64,000 nt of DNA from Flavobacterium shii (GCF_025847235.1 NZ_JAOZEW010000003.1:62001-126000), one strand, 5' to 3'; positions 26,794 through 36,546 are shown, numbered from the stretch's first letter. The notes: a model not told the origin generated them from the letters alone. Program-made: numbers and translations.

Positions 26794-27300
26794 ATGATTA
26801 CAAAAGCAACATTACAAGATATTCCAGCATTAAATACATTAATAAATTCGGCTTACCGTGGTGAATCTTCTAAAAAAGGGTGGACAACCGAGGCTGATTT
26901 ATTAGAAGGGAAAAGAACTACCGAAGAAGAATTAACTGAAACGATACAAGACTCCAAGAATACTATCTTAAAATTCACAGAAAACAATCATATAATTGGT
27001 TGTGTTTTATTGATAGAAAAAGAGGACAAACTCTATTTAGGAATGCTTACGGTTTCACCTGAGTTACAAAATAGCGGTATCGGTAAAAAACTATTACATC
27101 AAGCCGAAATTCACGCAAAAGAATTGGGATTACCTAGAATTGTAATGACGGTAATATCTGTTCGTGAAGAACTCGTTGCTTGGTACAAACGTAACGGTTA
27201 TGTAGATACTGGTGTAAGAGAACCTTTTCCAGAAAGTGATGTTCATGTTACTGTTGCAAAAGACCCTTTGGAGTTTATTGTCTTAGAAAAAAAGGTTTAA
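26794..27300 (+). CDS. GNAT-family N-acetyltransferase
   Basis: The 168-residue protein has the acetyl-CoA motif A (LTVSPELQNSGIGKKLLHQAEIHAKELG) and a C-terminal YKRNGYVDTGVREPFP block. GNAT enzymes move acetyl groups from acetyl-CoA to amines; the acceptor is unknown. The ATG at 26794 is preferred: an in-frame TTG upstream lies inside a promoter box, and the broken copy at 25282 begins at the equivalent ATG. Confidence 0.9.
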   Translation: MITKATLQDIPALNTLINSAYRGESSKKGWTTEADLLEGKRTTEEELTETIQDSKNTILKFTENNHIIGCVLLIEKEDKLYLGMLTVSPELQNSGIGKKLLHQAEIHAKELGLPRIVMTVISVREELVAWYKRNGYVDTGVREPFPESDVHVTVAKDPLEFIVLEKKV

Positions 27301-27534
27301 GCTTTAAAAAAATAACCGCAAAGAGCGCAAAGGGATACGCTAAGTTCGCTAAGAAATCAGTGTTACCTCATTAAGACGCTAAGAAACTAAACTTTGGTTA
27401 TCAGTAACCTTGCGCCTTTCAAACCTTAGTTCCTTTGAACCTTTGCCTCTTTGAACCTTATAAAAAAGTCTTTAGAGAACAATCTGTTTTTCTTCTGTCA
27501 AGAACTTAAATTAATCCTCTGAAAATAATAAAAA
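27301..27534. repeat. fold-back repeat of the CGCAAAG/CGCTAAG family
   Basis: The left part repeats CGCAAAG and CGCTAAG (CCGCAAAGAGCGCAAAGGG, ACGCTAAG). The right part repeats CCTTTG and ACCTT (CCTTTGAACCTTTGCC), roughly complementary. The same family is at 28084-28207 and 30178-30296. Confidence 0.7.
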
Positions 27535-28083
27535 ATGAACATAAGCCTTTTGTCTAAAAAAGATTGTACAGCCTCTATTTGGAGTGGTGGATTGACTTAT
27601 GAATACATGATATATCCGAAAACAGCAAGCTATACCGATAGAGATTTCGCATTCAGAATAAGCAGTGCTACAATAGAGAAAGAGCCTTCGGAGTTTACCA
27701 AATTTAAAGGGTATTATCGATACTTGGTTATGCTTGATAACAGCTTAGATATTGAGGTAAATAAAGAAAAAAAAGCATATGAGAAATATGAAATCATGGA
27801 ATTTAATTCGGATGATGATGTAACTTCTTATACAAAAGGCAATGATTTTAATTGGATGGTTTCTGAAAAAATATCCCATCACAAACTGAAAATAACCAAT
27901 AGTAATCAGAACTGTAATGCTCAAATAATAATTTTATATTCTTTACATACTACAGTTATTAAAATTAATGAAAAGCCATATCATCTAAATCCTTATGATT
28001 TATTAGTTATTGAAAATCCCAAAAAGGAAAATATAATGATTCATTTTTCTAACGAATGCCTCTTTGGAATATTGAATTTTTAA
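27535..28083 (+). CDS. HutD/Ves-family cupin-like protein
   Basis: The 182-residue protein begins with the family signature SIWSGGLTYEYMIYP and continues with the double-cupin-like strands RDFAFRISSATIEKEPSEFTKFKGYYRYLVML. HutD proteins occur with histidine-utilisation genes; their role is unclear, and related Ves is a cold-induced protein. Here it lies far from hutH and near a Crp/Fnr gene on the other strand. No signal peptide. Confidence 0.8.
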   Translation: MNISLLSKKDCTASIWSGGLTYEYMIYPKTASYTDRDFAFRISSATIEKEPSEFTKFKGYYRYLVMLDNSLDIEVNKEKKAYEKYEIMEFNSDDDVTSYTKGNDFNWMVSEKISHHKLKITNSNQNCNAQIIILYSLHTTVIKINEKPYHLNPYDLLVIENPKKENIMIHFSNECLFGILNF

Positions 28084-28207
28084 TCAAGTTAATCCTTTAA
28101 TCTATGACATAAAATTTAACCGCGAAGTCCGCGAAGATTTACGCTAAGTCCGCGAAGATATTGTCTCGCAAAGGCGCAAAGAAAAACCTTTGACCCTCAA
28201 AAAAAGT
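28084..28207. repeat. fold-back repeat of the CGCAAAG/CGCTAAG family
   Basis: CGCGAAG, CGCTAAG and CGCAAAG words alternate, followed by an ACCTTTGACCC tail. It lies between the convergent hutD-like and crp-like genes. Confidence 0.65.
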
Positions 28208-28777
28208 CTATACATTCTTTTTAATCTTCGATAAGAATTCATGTGAAACCCCAAGATATGAGGATAAGTTCTTGTTGTTTATTTTTTGAGTTTTGTCGGG
28301 ATGTTTTTTTATAAATTCAAGATACCTTTGTTTGGAGGTTTTGTTTAACACATCCAAAAGCCTTTCTTGTATAAGAATATTGGCTCTTTCTACCATCGAG
28401 ATATGAAACTGAATAAGTTTAGGTACTTCTTTAAACAATAATGTTTTATTTGATTTATTAATAACCACTATTTCGCTGTCTTCTATAGCTTTTATATTGT
28501 ATTTGGTTGGTTTTTGATGGTAGAAACTTTCGATATCACACATCCAGTCATTTTCAAAAGCAAAAAAAAGAATGCTTTCGCTTCCGTTTTCATTTAAAAT
28601 ATAAATTTTGAAAGCTCCTTTTAAGACAAAACCTTCATATACACTATTGGAATCCTGAGTTTGTAGAAATTCATTTTTCTTCAATTTAATGAATTCCGTT
28701 TTTTCAATAATAGTATTCCATTCCGCATCTGTAAGGGCAATTTTGCGCTCTATATTATCCCTTAATATTTTATACAT
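28208..28777 (-). CDS. Crp/Fnr-family transcriptional regulator
   Basis: The protein has 189 residues. A cyclic-nucleotide-binding-like beta-roll fills the first ~120 residues (GFVLKGAFKIYILNENGSESILFFAFENDW). A dimerisation helix follows, then a short winged-helix DNA-binding end (QKINNKNLSSYLGVSHEFLSKIKKN). This is the small form common in Bacteroidota, where ligands are unknown. It is convergent with the HutD-like gene and divergent from the pectate lyase; it could regulate the lyase, but nothing in the sequence proves that. Confidence 0.88.
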   Translation of the reverse strand: MYKILRDNIERKIALTDAEWNTIIEKTEFIKLKKNEFLQTQDSNSVYEGFVLKGAFKIYILNENGSESILFFAFENDWMCDIESFYHQKPTKYNIKAIEDSEIVVINKSNKTLLFKEVPKLIQFHISMVERANILIQERLLDVLNKTSKQRYLEFIKKHPDKTQKINNKNLSSYLGVSHEFLSKIKKNV

Positions 28778-28956
28778 ATACTTATTTTACGTTTTTAGAA
28801 AAAACACTATAACTATTTAACCCACAATATATTTCACGATACCACAAAATAAATGTAATCGATTACTAAATTAATAAAAAAGATAGAACTAGTTCAATTT
28901 TTTTAAAATATTTTATAGAGACTTTTGGATTATTAATTAATCCCAAAATATCTATT

Positions 28957-30063
28957 ATGAAAATTAAATCTACATTATCAGTGTTTTTACTTACACTGGT
29001 TTTCGGCTTTGCAAGTTGCAACAACGAAGAAGTTACCGCTACACAAAATGGTGAAAGTAGCGCAATTACAGTACCAACAAGTCAAAATCTTACTGCAAAA
29101 GTCGGTAATTGTGCTGAGGTTCCCGGATGGGCTTCTCAAAACGGAGGAACTACAGGAGGTGGAAGCGCTGCCGAAACGGTTGTAACTACCTACGCACAAT
29201 TAAAAGCTGCTATTGAAAACAGTGCTGTAAAAGTTGTAAAAGTTTCGGGTACTATTACCATTACTACCCGATTATCATTTCAGGATCAGTCTGGTAAAAC
29301 TATTTATGGCGCTAGTGGAGCAAAATTGGTTTCTACCGATCAAACTCAAGCAAACTCTGGTATTATAAACATTAAAAGATGTACCAATATCATCATTAGA
29401 AATTTAATATTCGAAGGTCCAGGTGCATACGACACAGACGGTTGGGACAATGCTGTTCTAGATAATTGCCAAAATGTATGGGTAGATCATTGCGAATTTA
29501 GAGATGGTGTGGATGGGAATTTTGATATAAAAAACCAATCAGACTATGTAACTGTTTCTTATACTAAATTTGGTTACTTAAAAACTCCAAAAGCTGGTGG
29601 TTCTGGCGGTACTGACGATCACAGATTTTCTAATTTAATTGGTTCTAGCGATGGTGCTACTGCCGATCGTGGAAAATTGAGAATTACATTTGCCCGTTGC
29701 TGGTGGGCTCCTGGATGTAAGGAAAGAATGCCTAGAGTTCGCTTTGGTAAAATACATATTATAAACAGTTATTTCAATAGCACTGTTAGCAATAAATGCA
29801 TTGCAGCTGGTTTTGAGGCTGATATTCGTGTAGAAAATAACGTTTTCGAAGGTGTAAAAGCGCCAATTGATTTAATGACTGGTTACACAGCCGTAACAGC
29901 AGTAGGAAATGTATTTACAAATACAACAGGAAATACAGCAGGAAGCAATACTGCTTTTACCCCTCCATATTCTATTGTAACTCTTGCCGCATCGGCTGTT
30001 AAAGCAGATATCACTGCTGGTGCTGGTGCTACATTTACTGGTAATATTTGTGGTTCTTTCTAA
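28957..30063 (+). CDS. pectate lyase (PL1-like) lipoprotein
   Basis: The 368-residue protein has a type II signal peptide with the lipid cysteine at C21 (FGFASCNNEE), so it is membrane-anchored. The body is a parallel beta-helix of the PL1/Amb_all family: VWVDHCEFRDGVDGNFDIKN (calcium-binding aspartates), DDHRFSNLIGSSD, and RMPRVRFGKIHIINSYF with the catalytic-type arginine. PL1 enzymes cut polygalacturonate by beta-elimination. No other pectin genes or SusC/SusD pair are adjacent, so it is not in a classic PUL here. Confidence 0.9.
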   Translation: MKIKSTLSVFLLTLVFGFASCNNEEVTATQNGESSAITVPTSQNLTAKVGNCAEVPGWASQNGGTTGGGSAAETVVTTYAQLKAAIENSAVKVVKVSGTITITTRLSFQDQSGKTIYGASGAKLVSTDQTQANSGIINIKRCTNIIIRNLIFEGPGAYDTDGWDNAVLDNCQNVWVDHCEFRDGVDGNFDIKNQSDYVTVSYTKFGYLKTPKAGGSGGTDDHRFSNLIGSSDGATADRGKLRITFARCWWAPGCKERMPRVRFGKIHIINSYFNSTVSNKCIAAGFEADIRVENNVFEGVKAPIDLMTGYTAVTAVGNVFTNTTGNTAGSNTAFTPPYSIVTLAASAVKADITAGAGATFTGNICGSF

Positions 30064-30084
30064 TTAAAAAACAGAATTATTTTT

Positions 30085-30154
30085 AAACCATATAAGTTAT
30101 GTAAGTTTATTTAAGTTTTAAATCTTAGATTTTCTTATATGACTTATATGGTTT
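30085..30154 (+). terminator. terminator of the pectate lyase gene
   Basis: AAACCATATAAGT (30085-30097) pairs perfectly with ACTTATATGGTTT (30142-30154), with further partial pairing inside, and a T-run follows. Confidence 0.75.
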
Positions 30155-30177
30155 CTTTTTTTTAGAATAAAATTTAA

Positions 30178-30296
30178 GGTTTTAAACGCTAAGAACGCTA
30201 AGAAATTATCTCGCAAAGACGCTAAGTCGCAAAGAAAAAAACTAAAGTTTTTTTACCTTTTCAACCTTTGTTCCTTTGAACCTTTCTCCCTTAAAT
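30178..30296. repeat. fold-back repeat of the CGCTAAG/CGCAAAG family
   Basis: ACGCTAAGAACGCTAAG and CGCAAAGACGCTAAGTCGCAAAG are followed by a CTTTG-rich right part (TTCCTTTGAACCTTTC), as at 27301-27534. Confidence 0.7.
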
Positions 30297-30680
30297 TCAC
30301 AGAACCATTTCTTCAAATAATCTCTGGACTGTTTTATCTAAATCCTGACATAAACCCGGATGTGGTCTTGAAGTTTGAATTGCCGAACTACGAATTGCTG
30401 TTAACCAACGAAAACGCTCCGGAATTTCCATTTGTCCAATTGGTCCACCATCTTTGGCTCCAATGGCTATTTTTTCTAATGAGGTTAAATTACAATGCAA
30501 TTGTTCGACATCAAAATCGACTGAAAGGGCTTGGATTTTGGCATCGTTTATATGGTACAATACTTTTATAAATTTGGCTCTTTTGCAAAATAATATGATA
30601 CCTATATTTAGGAATTCTTCGCGCTCTACTCTTGGTACAACACGAATTACGGCATATTCATATAAGTGACTATCTTGCAT
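30297..30680 (-). CDS. DUF3037 protein
   Basis: The 127-residue protein matches DUF3037 by its start (YEYAVIRVVPRVEREEFLNIGIILFC) and its SRPHPGLCQDLDKTVQRLFEEMV end. Function is unknown. Its start codon overlaps the end of the HipA-like gene by 11 nt, so the two are translationally coupled. This pairing is seen in many bacteria. Confidence 0.85.
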   Translation of the reverse strand: MQDSHLYEYAVIRVVPRVEREEFLNIGIILFCKRAKFIKVLYHINDAKIQALSVDFDVEQLHCNLTSLEKIAIGAKDGGPIGQMEIPERFRWLTAIRSSAIQTSRPHPGLCQDLDKTVQRLFEEMVL

Positions 30681-31452
30681 TTTCGGCTTCTTTTACAAAA
30701 AATTCAGAATGATTTAATCGTGTTTGCAAGAATTGTAAATATACATTTCGCAATCCTTCGGGTGTTTCATCGGTATCTTCCCAATTAAGCCACTCGTCTG
30801 GAATAAGCGCTACAATATCTTGTAATAATTCAGGAGTTAAGACTACTTTATACTCTGAATCAACTTCTTTTAAAAGGGTTGCTTGCGGTAATAACACATG
30901 GTCTTTTATCAATGCAAATGGACTTTTGGCATGTTGTTCCCAATTGTTCCAGGAATGATGAAAATATAAACAAGCTCCGTGATCTATTAACCACAGTTCT
31001 TTATGCCATATAAGCATATTGGTGTTTCTGAACGTACGATCTACATTTGTAATAAAAGCATCTAACCATACAATTTGTGAGGCTAGTTTTGGGTTAACCA
31101 CTGTTACAACTGGGTCAAATGTAATTGCGCCTGATAAAAAATGTAGTGCTAAATTAAGTCCTTGGCTTCCTTGCAGTAAATCCTGAATCTCCTCATCGCC
31201 TTCGGATCTACCAAAAGCTTCATCAAGATTGGCAAATACTAATTCGGGAATTTGAAGTTTTAGTACATTGGCAATTTCGCCTCCTATTAATTCGGCAATT
31301 AAGGCTTTTACGCCATGTCCTGCTCCTTTAAATTTTAGGACGTATTTAAAATCGTCATCTGCTTCGGCTAAAGCGGGCAACGAACCGCCTTCGCGCAACG
31401 GACTTATATATCGCGTTACGTTTACCGTTCTTAGATCGAGTTTGTTTTTCAT
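30670..31452 (-). CDS. HipA-like kinase-fold protein
   Basis: The 260-residue protein resembles HipA-family Ser/Thr kinases: a nucleotide-region segment FKYVLKFKGAGHGVKALIAELIGGEIAN, a catalytic-loop-like WLDAFITNVDRTFRNTNML (Asp and Asn) and a DFG-like LIDHGACLYF. It is shorter than E. coli HipA (440 aa) and lacks the HipA N-terminal subdomain. No HipB-type DNA-binding partner is adjacent; the partner is DUF3037. It could be a two-gene toxin-antitoxin-like or signalling module. That is inference. Confidence 0.8.
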   Translation of the reverse strand: MKNKLDLRTVNVTRYISPLREGGSLPALAEADDDFKYVLKFKGAGHGVKALIAELIGGEIANVLKLQIPELVFANLDEAFGRSEGDEEIQDLLQGSQGLNLALHFLSGAITFDPVVTVVNPKLASQIVWLDAFITNVDRTFRNTNMLIWHKELWLIDHGACLYFHHSWNNWEQHAKSPFALIKDHVLLPQATLLKEVDSEYKVVLTPELLQDIVALIPDEWLNWEDTDETPEGLRNVYLQFLQTRLNHSEFFVKEAENAR

Positions 31453-31883
31453 AGTCAGCTTTTACTGGAATACAAACTTACTAATTTAGATTTGTTAGTC
31501 TTCCTAGATTACTTAGATTTTTAGATTGAACCTGAAGTTAATCACGCCATGTCTGTAGAGGCGTACCCCAGTGCGTCTCCCACAATATGATTACGTAAAG
31601 ATACAGCAGCACTGCGTTAATTTTCTCTCACGCAGATTTTGCAGATTCGGCAGATTTTTTTCTCTCGTTTGGTTTTAGGATTCTGTTTGTGGAATGTATT
31701 GCGGTCCTTCGACTCCGCTCAGGAGGACAAACTGTGTGATCAAAATAGAAAAACATCATCAAATCTTCTTTTTTGAATCTTTAAATCTTGTCCCACTAAA
31801 TCTTACTTCTATTCTCTTACTTCTATTCTCTTGCTTCTATACTCTTGCTTCTATACTCTTGTCTCTCTAAGTCTTATATCTAA
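31453..31883. other. repeat-rich intergenic region
   Basis: No gene is seen in these 431 nt. They hold an imperfect hairpin (31558-31579, GAGGCGTAC/GTGCGTCTC), a CGCAGATTTTGCAGATT-type repeat (31629-31660), a CTTCGACTCCGCTCAGGAGG hairpin (31707-31726) and a tandem repeat (31801-31856). All resemble dispersed intergenic repeats. Confidence 0.6.
31801..31856. repeat. 14-nt tandem repeat, four units
   Basis: Two units of TCTTACTTCTATTC are followed by two units of TCTTGCTTCTATAC, so the array duplicated in two steps. It lies just past the 3' end of nnrD. Confidence 0.85.
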
Positions 31884-32729
31884 CTAATCTAATGATAAAA
31901 ATGCTTTACCAAGATTTGCAATAATATCGGATGCTATGAATGACTGATATCCTGTTTCGGGCAAAGCAATATCGGCAGTTAAACCATGTATATAAACTCC
32001 TAATTGGGCTGCTTGAATTGGGGAATATCCTTGTGCCAGTAAACTTGTGATTATTCCCGTTAGGACATCGCCACTTCCAGCAGTTGCTAGTGCGGCATTT
32101 CCTGTGGTGTTTTCATCGACATTTTTGCTATTTACAATGTGTGTGGGAGCGCCTTTCATGACTATAATTACTTGGTATTGTTTGGAGAATTCTATCGTTT
32201 TTTCAAACTTTTCTTGGTCTGATTTCCAACTTCCTATTAGGCGTTCTAGTTCTTTGGGATGTGGTGTGAGTATGGTTTCTGATTGTAACAAGTTAAGCCA
32301 AGAGTTGTTATTGGATAAGATATTGAGTGCATCGGCATCGATGACTAGAGGCTTTTTATTTGTTTTTAAAAACTCATAAAATGCCTTTTGTGTGTTGGGC
32401 TCCTGCCCTATTCCCGGACCGATTCCTACGGCTTTTGGCTCGATATCGAAGATGATTTCGGATATGTATTTTTCGTGGGTTGTGGTTACAACCATTACTT
32501 CGGGGATTGTAGATTGGAGGATTTCATAACCGCATTTTGGAATAAGTGTGGTTACAAGTCCGCAGCCTGATTTTATACATGCTCTAGATGCCAAAACGGC
32601 TGCTCCTATCTTTCCATAACTTCCGGCTATAATTGCTGCATGTCCTTGTATCCCTTTGTGTGTATGTGGATTTATAGGTTTGTAGATCTTTTGAATCTCC
32701 GCTTGAGTTATAGAAATGGGTATTTTCAT
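31884..32729 (-). CDS. nnrD: ADP/ATP-dependent NAD(P)H-hydrate dehydratase
   Basis: NnrD repairs hydrated NAD(P)H. The protein has the ribokinase-like fold: [30 protein letters not shown] near the start, [25 protein letters not shown] and the catalytic-type [22 protein letters not shown]. At 281 aa it is the dehydratase domain alone. The epimerase (NnrE) half often fused to it is absent and should be elsewhere. Confidence 0.92.
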   Translation of the reverse strand: MKIPISITQAEIQKIYKPINPHTHKGIQGHAAIIAGSYGKIGAAVLASRACIKSGCGLVTTLIPKCGYEILQSTIPEVMVVTTTHEKYISEIIFDIEPKAVGIGPGIGQEPNTQKAFYEFLKTNKKPLVIDADALNILSNNNSWLNLLQSETILTPHPKELERLIGSWKSDQEKFEKTIEFSKQYQVIIVMKGAPTHIVNSKNVDENTTGNAALATAGSGDVLTGIITSLLAQGYSPIQAAQLGVYIHGLTADIALPETGYQSFIASDIIANLGKAFLSLD

Positions 32730-32798
32730 TGAATCGCTATTTTGATTAAAATTACAAAAAAAACCATGATTAAGAAATGAATATTATTTCCTAATATG

Positions 32799-32885
32799 CC
32801 GTAGCCCTGATAGTAGCGGTATCCTTTATGTTTTTTCTTTAAAAACATAAAGATATAGCGAATAGCAGGAAATAGCTCCTAATCT
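32799..32885 (+). repeat. structured hairpin element upstream of gcvT
   Basis: CTTTATGTTTTT pairs perfectly with AAAAACATAAAG (12 bp around 32824-32852). It is framed by GCCCTGATAG... and ...ATAGCAGGAAATAGCTCC, which contain a CCTG/CAGG pair. I recall similar elements between many Flavobacterium genes. It could be a dispersed repeat or a structured RNA. It ends 26 nt before the gcvT promoter. Confidence 0.6.
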
Positions 32886-32910
32886 TTGCGATTTTTATAA
32901 TTTTGAGTAC

Positions 32911-32939
32911 TTGTTTACAATATTTTTTGAATAAATTTG
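32911..32939 (+). promoter_or_regulatory. gcvT promoter
   Basis: TTG at 32911-32913, an 18-nt spacer and TAAATTTG at 32932-32939 match the Bacteroidota consensus exactly. The start codon lies 25 nt downstream. Confidence 0.8.
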
Positions 32940-32964
32940 CGATTCAATTTTATAAACACACACA

Positions 32965-34047
32965 ATGAAAAATACTGCGCTAACGCACATACATGAGGGT
33001 TTGGGAGCGAAAATGCTACCTTTTGCTGGTTATAATATGCCTATTTTATATGAAGGTGTAAATGCTGAACACGAAACAGTTCGTACTGGTGTGGGCGTTT
33101 TTGATGTTTCGCACATGGGAGAATTTTTATTAACTGGTCCAAATGCTTTGGCTTTGATTCAGAAAGTAACTTCGAACGATGCATCGACACTAACTATTGG
33201 TAGAGCTCAATATTCTTGCTTACCTAATAATGATGGTGGAATTGTAGATGATTTGATTATTTATAAAATGAAGGAGGAAGAGTATTTACTTGTTGTAAAT
33301 GCTTCGAATATTGAGAAGGACTGGAATTGGATTTCTTCGCACAATGATGTGGGTGCAGAAATGAAAAACCTTTCGGATGATTATTCTTTGTTGGCAATCC
33401 AGGGGCCTAAAGCTGTTGAGGCAATGCAAAGTTTGACTTCGGTAGATTTATCGGCTATTCCTTATTATCATTTTGAAGTTGGTACTTTTGCAGGAATTGA
33501 TAATGTGATAATTTCAGCTACTGGTTATACTGGGTCTGGTGGTTTTGAGATTTATTGCAAAAATGATGAGGTTGAACTTATCTGGAATAAGGTGTTTGAA
33601 GCTGGTGCATCTTTTGGCATTAAACCAATAGGTTTGGCTGCTCGTGATACTTTGCGTTTGGAAATGGGTTTCTGCTTATACGGAAATGACATTAACGATT
33701 CTACTTCTCCTCTTGAGGCTGGATTGGGTTGGATTACGAAATTTACTAAAGATTTCACTAACTCTGAAAACCTTAAAAAACAAAAAGAAGCTGGTGTGAC
33801 CAAAAAACTAGTTGCTTTTGAAATGCAGGAACGTGCTGTGCCAAGACACGATTATGAAATTGTGGATGCGACCGGAAGTGTAATTGGGGTTGTAACATCG
33901 GGAACTATGTCTCCATCTATGAATGTTGGTATTGGTTTAGGATATGTAACTGTTGCAAACAGTGCCGTAGACAGTAATATCTTTATTAGAATTAGAAAAA
34001 ATGATGTTCCTGCCAAAGTAGTAAAACTACCTTTTTACAAGAAATAA
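32965..34047 (+). CDS. gcvT: aminomethyltransferase (glycine cleavage T protein)
   Basis: GcvT transfers the methylene of aminomethyl-lipoyl-H to tetrahydrofolate in glycine cleavage. Family blocks are visible: [20 protein letters not shown], the [10 protein letters not shown] motif with the conserved folate-site aspartate region, [36 protein letters not shown] and a C-terminal [21 protein letters not shown]. Length is 360 aa. gcvH and gcvP are not in the window. Confidence 0.96.
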   Translation: MKNTALTHIHEGLGAKMLPFAGYNMPILYEGVNAEHETVRTGVGVFDVSHMGEFLLTGPNALALIQKVTSNDASTLTIGRAQYSCLPNNDGGIVDDLIIYKMKEEEYLLVVNASNIEKDWNWISSHNDVGAEMKNLSDDYSLLAIQGPKAVEAMQSLTSVDLSAIPYYHFEVGTFAGIDNVIISATGYTGSGGFEIYCKNDEVELIWNKVFEAGASFGIKPIGLAARDTLRLEMGFCLYGNDINDSTSPLEAGLGWITKFTKDFTNSENLKKQKEAGVTKKLVAFEMQERAVPRHDYEIVDATGSVIGVVTSGTMSPSMNVGIGLGYVTVANSAVDSNIFIRIRKNDVPAKVVKLPFYKK

Positions 34048-34234
34048 CAAAAAATATATGGCCTTAAACCTTTAAAAGTTCAAGCTTTATATCGCTACAT
34101 ATTAAATGATTAATGTATAAAATTAATTAAATGTGTGGTTAAAAATCTATTTTGAGATTAATATTTTAGTGAGATTTTACTCGTTTTATCAAAAAAATTA
34201 GTGTAATTTTAGTTTAAATGTTGATACTTGATTT

Positions 34235-36265
34235 ATGAAAAAAATTTCCCTGGTATTTCTGCTTGTTGGTTTCTCTCTGTTTGGTCAAAATAGTGACTCA
34301 ACATGTGAAATATTAACTAAAATAAATGCGCTTATTCAAAGCGAACATATTCAGCCTAAACCGGTAGATGATAGTCTATCGGTTTTTGTTTTTGATAATC
34401 TTATTGATGAAATGGATCCTTCTCGAAATATCTTCCTGAAGTCTGAGTATGATATTCTTGTCAAAAAATATCGTTTGAATATTGACAATCTGATTTTGAA
34501 TAAAGATTGTTCTTTTCTTAAAGATATTACCTCAAAATATCGCAATGGACTTTTGAGAAATAAGACTATTCTGGAAAAAATTCAGTCTGAACCTATTGAC
34601 TACAGTGTAAAGGATACTATTAGGTTCTATAAAAAATCTTTTCCCGTTTATATGAAGGAAACGGAGATTGAGAAGGTATGGCGAAAAAAAATGCGTTATG
34701 AAATTCTAGACGCAATTTCGGAAGTAAGTACCAATTTAGACTCGCTTAAAACAAATTTCCAATCTATTGAAGCTACTCAGAAAAAGATAATTCTTGATAA
34801 TCAGATTTGTCGAATTAATACTCTCTTACAATCTAAGAAGGATCAGCAAGAAAAATTATATAATTATTTCTGTACTTATTTTGATCCGCATACTGCCTAT
34901 TTTAGTGATGATTCAAAATCAAGTTTTGTGGCTTCTTTATCCAAAGAACATTTATCATTGGGTTTAAGTGTAAATCTTAATGAAAAAAATGAGATTATTA
35001 TTACCGAATTGGATCCTAATGGTCCTGCTTTTCAAACGGGTCAAATTAAAAAAGGGGATCAGATTGTTTCTATCTCTAATCAGAAGGAAACTTTGAAGGT
35101 TTCGTGTGCTGCCTTGGAAGCAATTTCGACTATGATTTTGTCTGAGTCTAATAAAACTATCACTCTTACTCTGAAAAGAAATTCTGGAAAAAACTTTGAG
35201 GTTCGTATTGAAAAACAAATTATGAAGGATGAGGAAAACTCTGTTTTCAGCTTTATAATAGGTAAAGATAGTAAGATTGGGTATATAAAAATTCCTAGTT
35301 TTTATGCCGATTTGGAAGGTAATAGTGGTAAAGGTTGCGCTGATGATGTTGCCAAAGAAATTTTGAAATTACAAAAAGACAATATAAAAGGTTTGGTTAT
35401 TGATTTAATTGATAATGGCGGTGGATCTATGGAAGAGGCCATAAAACTAGCAGGAATGTTTATCGATAGTGGACCTATCTCAATAGTTGTCGATAATAAA
35501 CACCAACAATCGGTTATTAATGATCCTTATAAAGGGATGTTATATAAAGGTATTGTGGTTGTTTTGGTTAATGGCAATACTGCTTCGGCGAGTGAATTTT
35601 TTGCAGCTATTATGCAAGATTACAATAGGGCTTTATTATTGGGTAGTAATACGCTGGGCAAAGCAACGATGCAAACCATTCAATCATTGGATGAGAAGAA
35701 GAACACTGATTTCTTGAAAATAACTATTAATAAATTTTATCGAATAACTGGTAAAAGTCATCAATATATTGGGATAACTCCTGATGTGGTTCTTCCGGAA
35801 TTTTATGAGAATATTTTTCAGAAGGAGAAAAATTTTCCAACTGCTATAAAAAATGATAGCATTATTCCGGCTTTTAAATTTAGACCTTTCGTAAAGAGAA
35901 GTTTAATAAATATGCTTGCTGACAATAGTACTATAAGGGTGGCGGCAAGTGATTATTTTAATAATATTATAAAAATAAATCAAACTATTGATCAGTTAAT
36001 TAATATTCCGCAAACTGAAATTCCTATGACTTTGGATGCGGTATTCAACCAAAAAAAGATCCGAATGGGTTTATGGGATGAAATAAACTCTTTTAATGCC
36101 AAGAATAGTCCTCTTGATATTTATAACTCTACTGTAAATCAATTTCTTTTAGGTATGTATCCTACCGAAAAGGTCATGAATCAATATCAGATTGATAACT
36201 TAAAGACTAATCCTTACTTAAATGAGGCTGTGAATATTATTAATGAGTTTAATGCAGCTAAGTAG
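34235..36265 (+). CDS. S41-family carboxy-terminal processing protease
   Basis: The 676-residue protein is exported (signal peptide ending near LFGQ). It has a Tsp-like N-terminal helical region, a PDZ domain (about 235-330, starting LGLSVNLNEKNEIIITELDPNGPAFQTG) and the S41 core. The catalytic serine is S451 in NTASASEFF and the lysine is K476 in TLGKATMQ, 25 residues apart as in E. coli Tsp. It should trim or degrade periplasmic proteins. It is similar in length to E. coli Tsp (682 aa). Confidence 0.92.
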   Translation: MKKISLVFLLVGFSLFGQNSDSTCEILTKINALIQSEHIQPKPVDDSLSVFVFDNLIDEMDPSRNIFLKSEYDILVKKYRLNIDNLILNKDCSFLKDITSKYRNGLLRNKTILEKIQSEPIDYSVKDTIRFYKKSFPVYMKETEIEKVWRKKMRYEILDAISEVSTNLDSLKTNFQSIEATQKKIILDNQICRINTLLQSKKDQQEKLYNYFCTYFDPHTAYFSDDSKSSFVASLSKEHLSLGLSVNLNEKNEIIITELDPNGPAFQTGQIKKGDQIVSISNQKETLKVSCAALEAISTMILSESNKTITLTLKRNSGKNFEVRIEKQIMKDEENSVFSFIIGKDSKIGYIKIPSFYADLEGNSGKGCADDVAKEILKLQKDNIKGLVIDLIDNGGGSMEEAIKLAGMFIDSGPISIVVDNKHQQSVINDPYKGMLYKGIVVVLVNGNTASASEFFAAIMQDYNRALLLGSNTLGKATMQTIQSLDEKKNTDFLKITINKFYRITGKSHQYIGITPDVVLPEFYENIFQKEKNFPTAIKNDSIIPAFKFRPFVKRSLINMLADNSTIRVAASDYFNNIIKINQTIDQLINIPQTEIPMTLDAVFNQKKIRMGLWDEINSFNAKNSPLDIYNSTVNQFLLGMYPTEKVMNQYQIDNLKTNPYLNEAVNIINEFNAAK

Positions 36266-36546
36266 TGTTTAGCTTCTAGTTTTTAGTGCCAGTATCAGTA
36301 TTCTGTTTGGGTTCAAAGTTTGCGTGCTTTGCATATCCCCATCCCGAAGCTTCGAGACGGGATTGCAAACCTTGAGGTTAAACTCTGGAAATATGCTGTC
36401 TTTTTTTACCGAATACCAAAACTGTTAACTATTTAATATATAGTATATACTCTCAATTTACTTTTACTGTATACTGCGACTGAATACTTATTCCTAGTAA
36501 ACTGCATACATAAAAAACTTAATTTAAAAAAGAATAGGGTTTGTTT
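36266..36546. repeat. intergenic region with fold-back repeats
   Basis: No gene is seen. GTTTGC (near 36317) and GCAAAC (near 36365) frame an inner ATCCCG...CGGGAT hairpin. CAGTAT/ATACTG words (near 36290, 36404 and 36470) resemble the repeat at 9846-9889. Confidence 0.5.
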
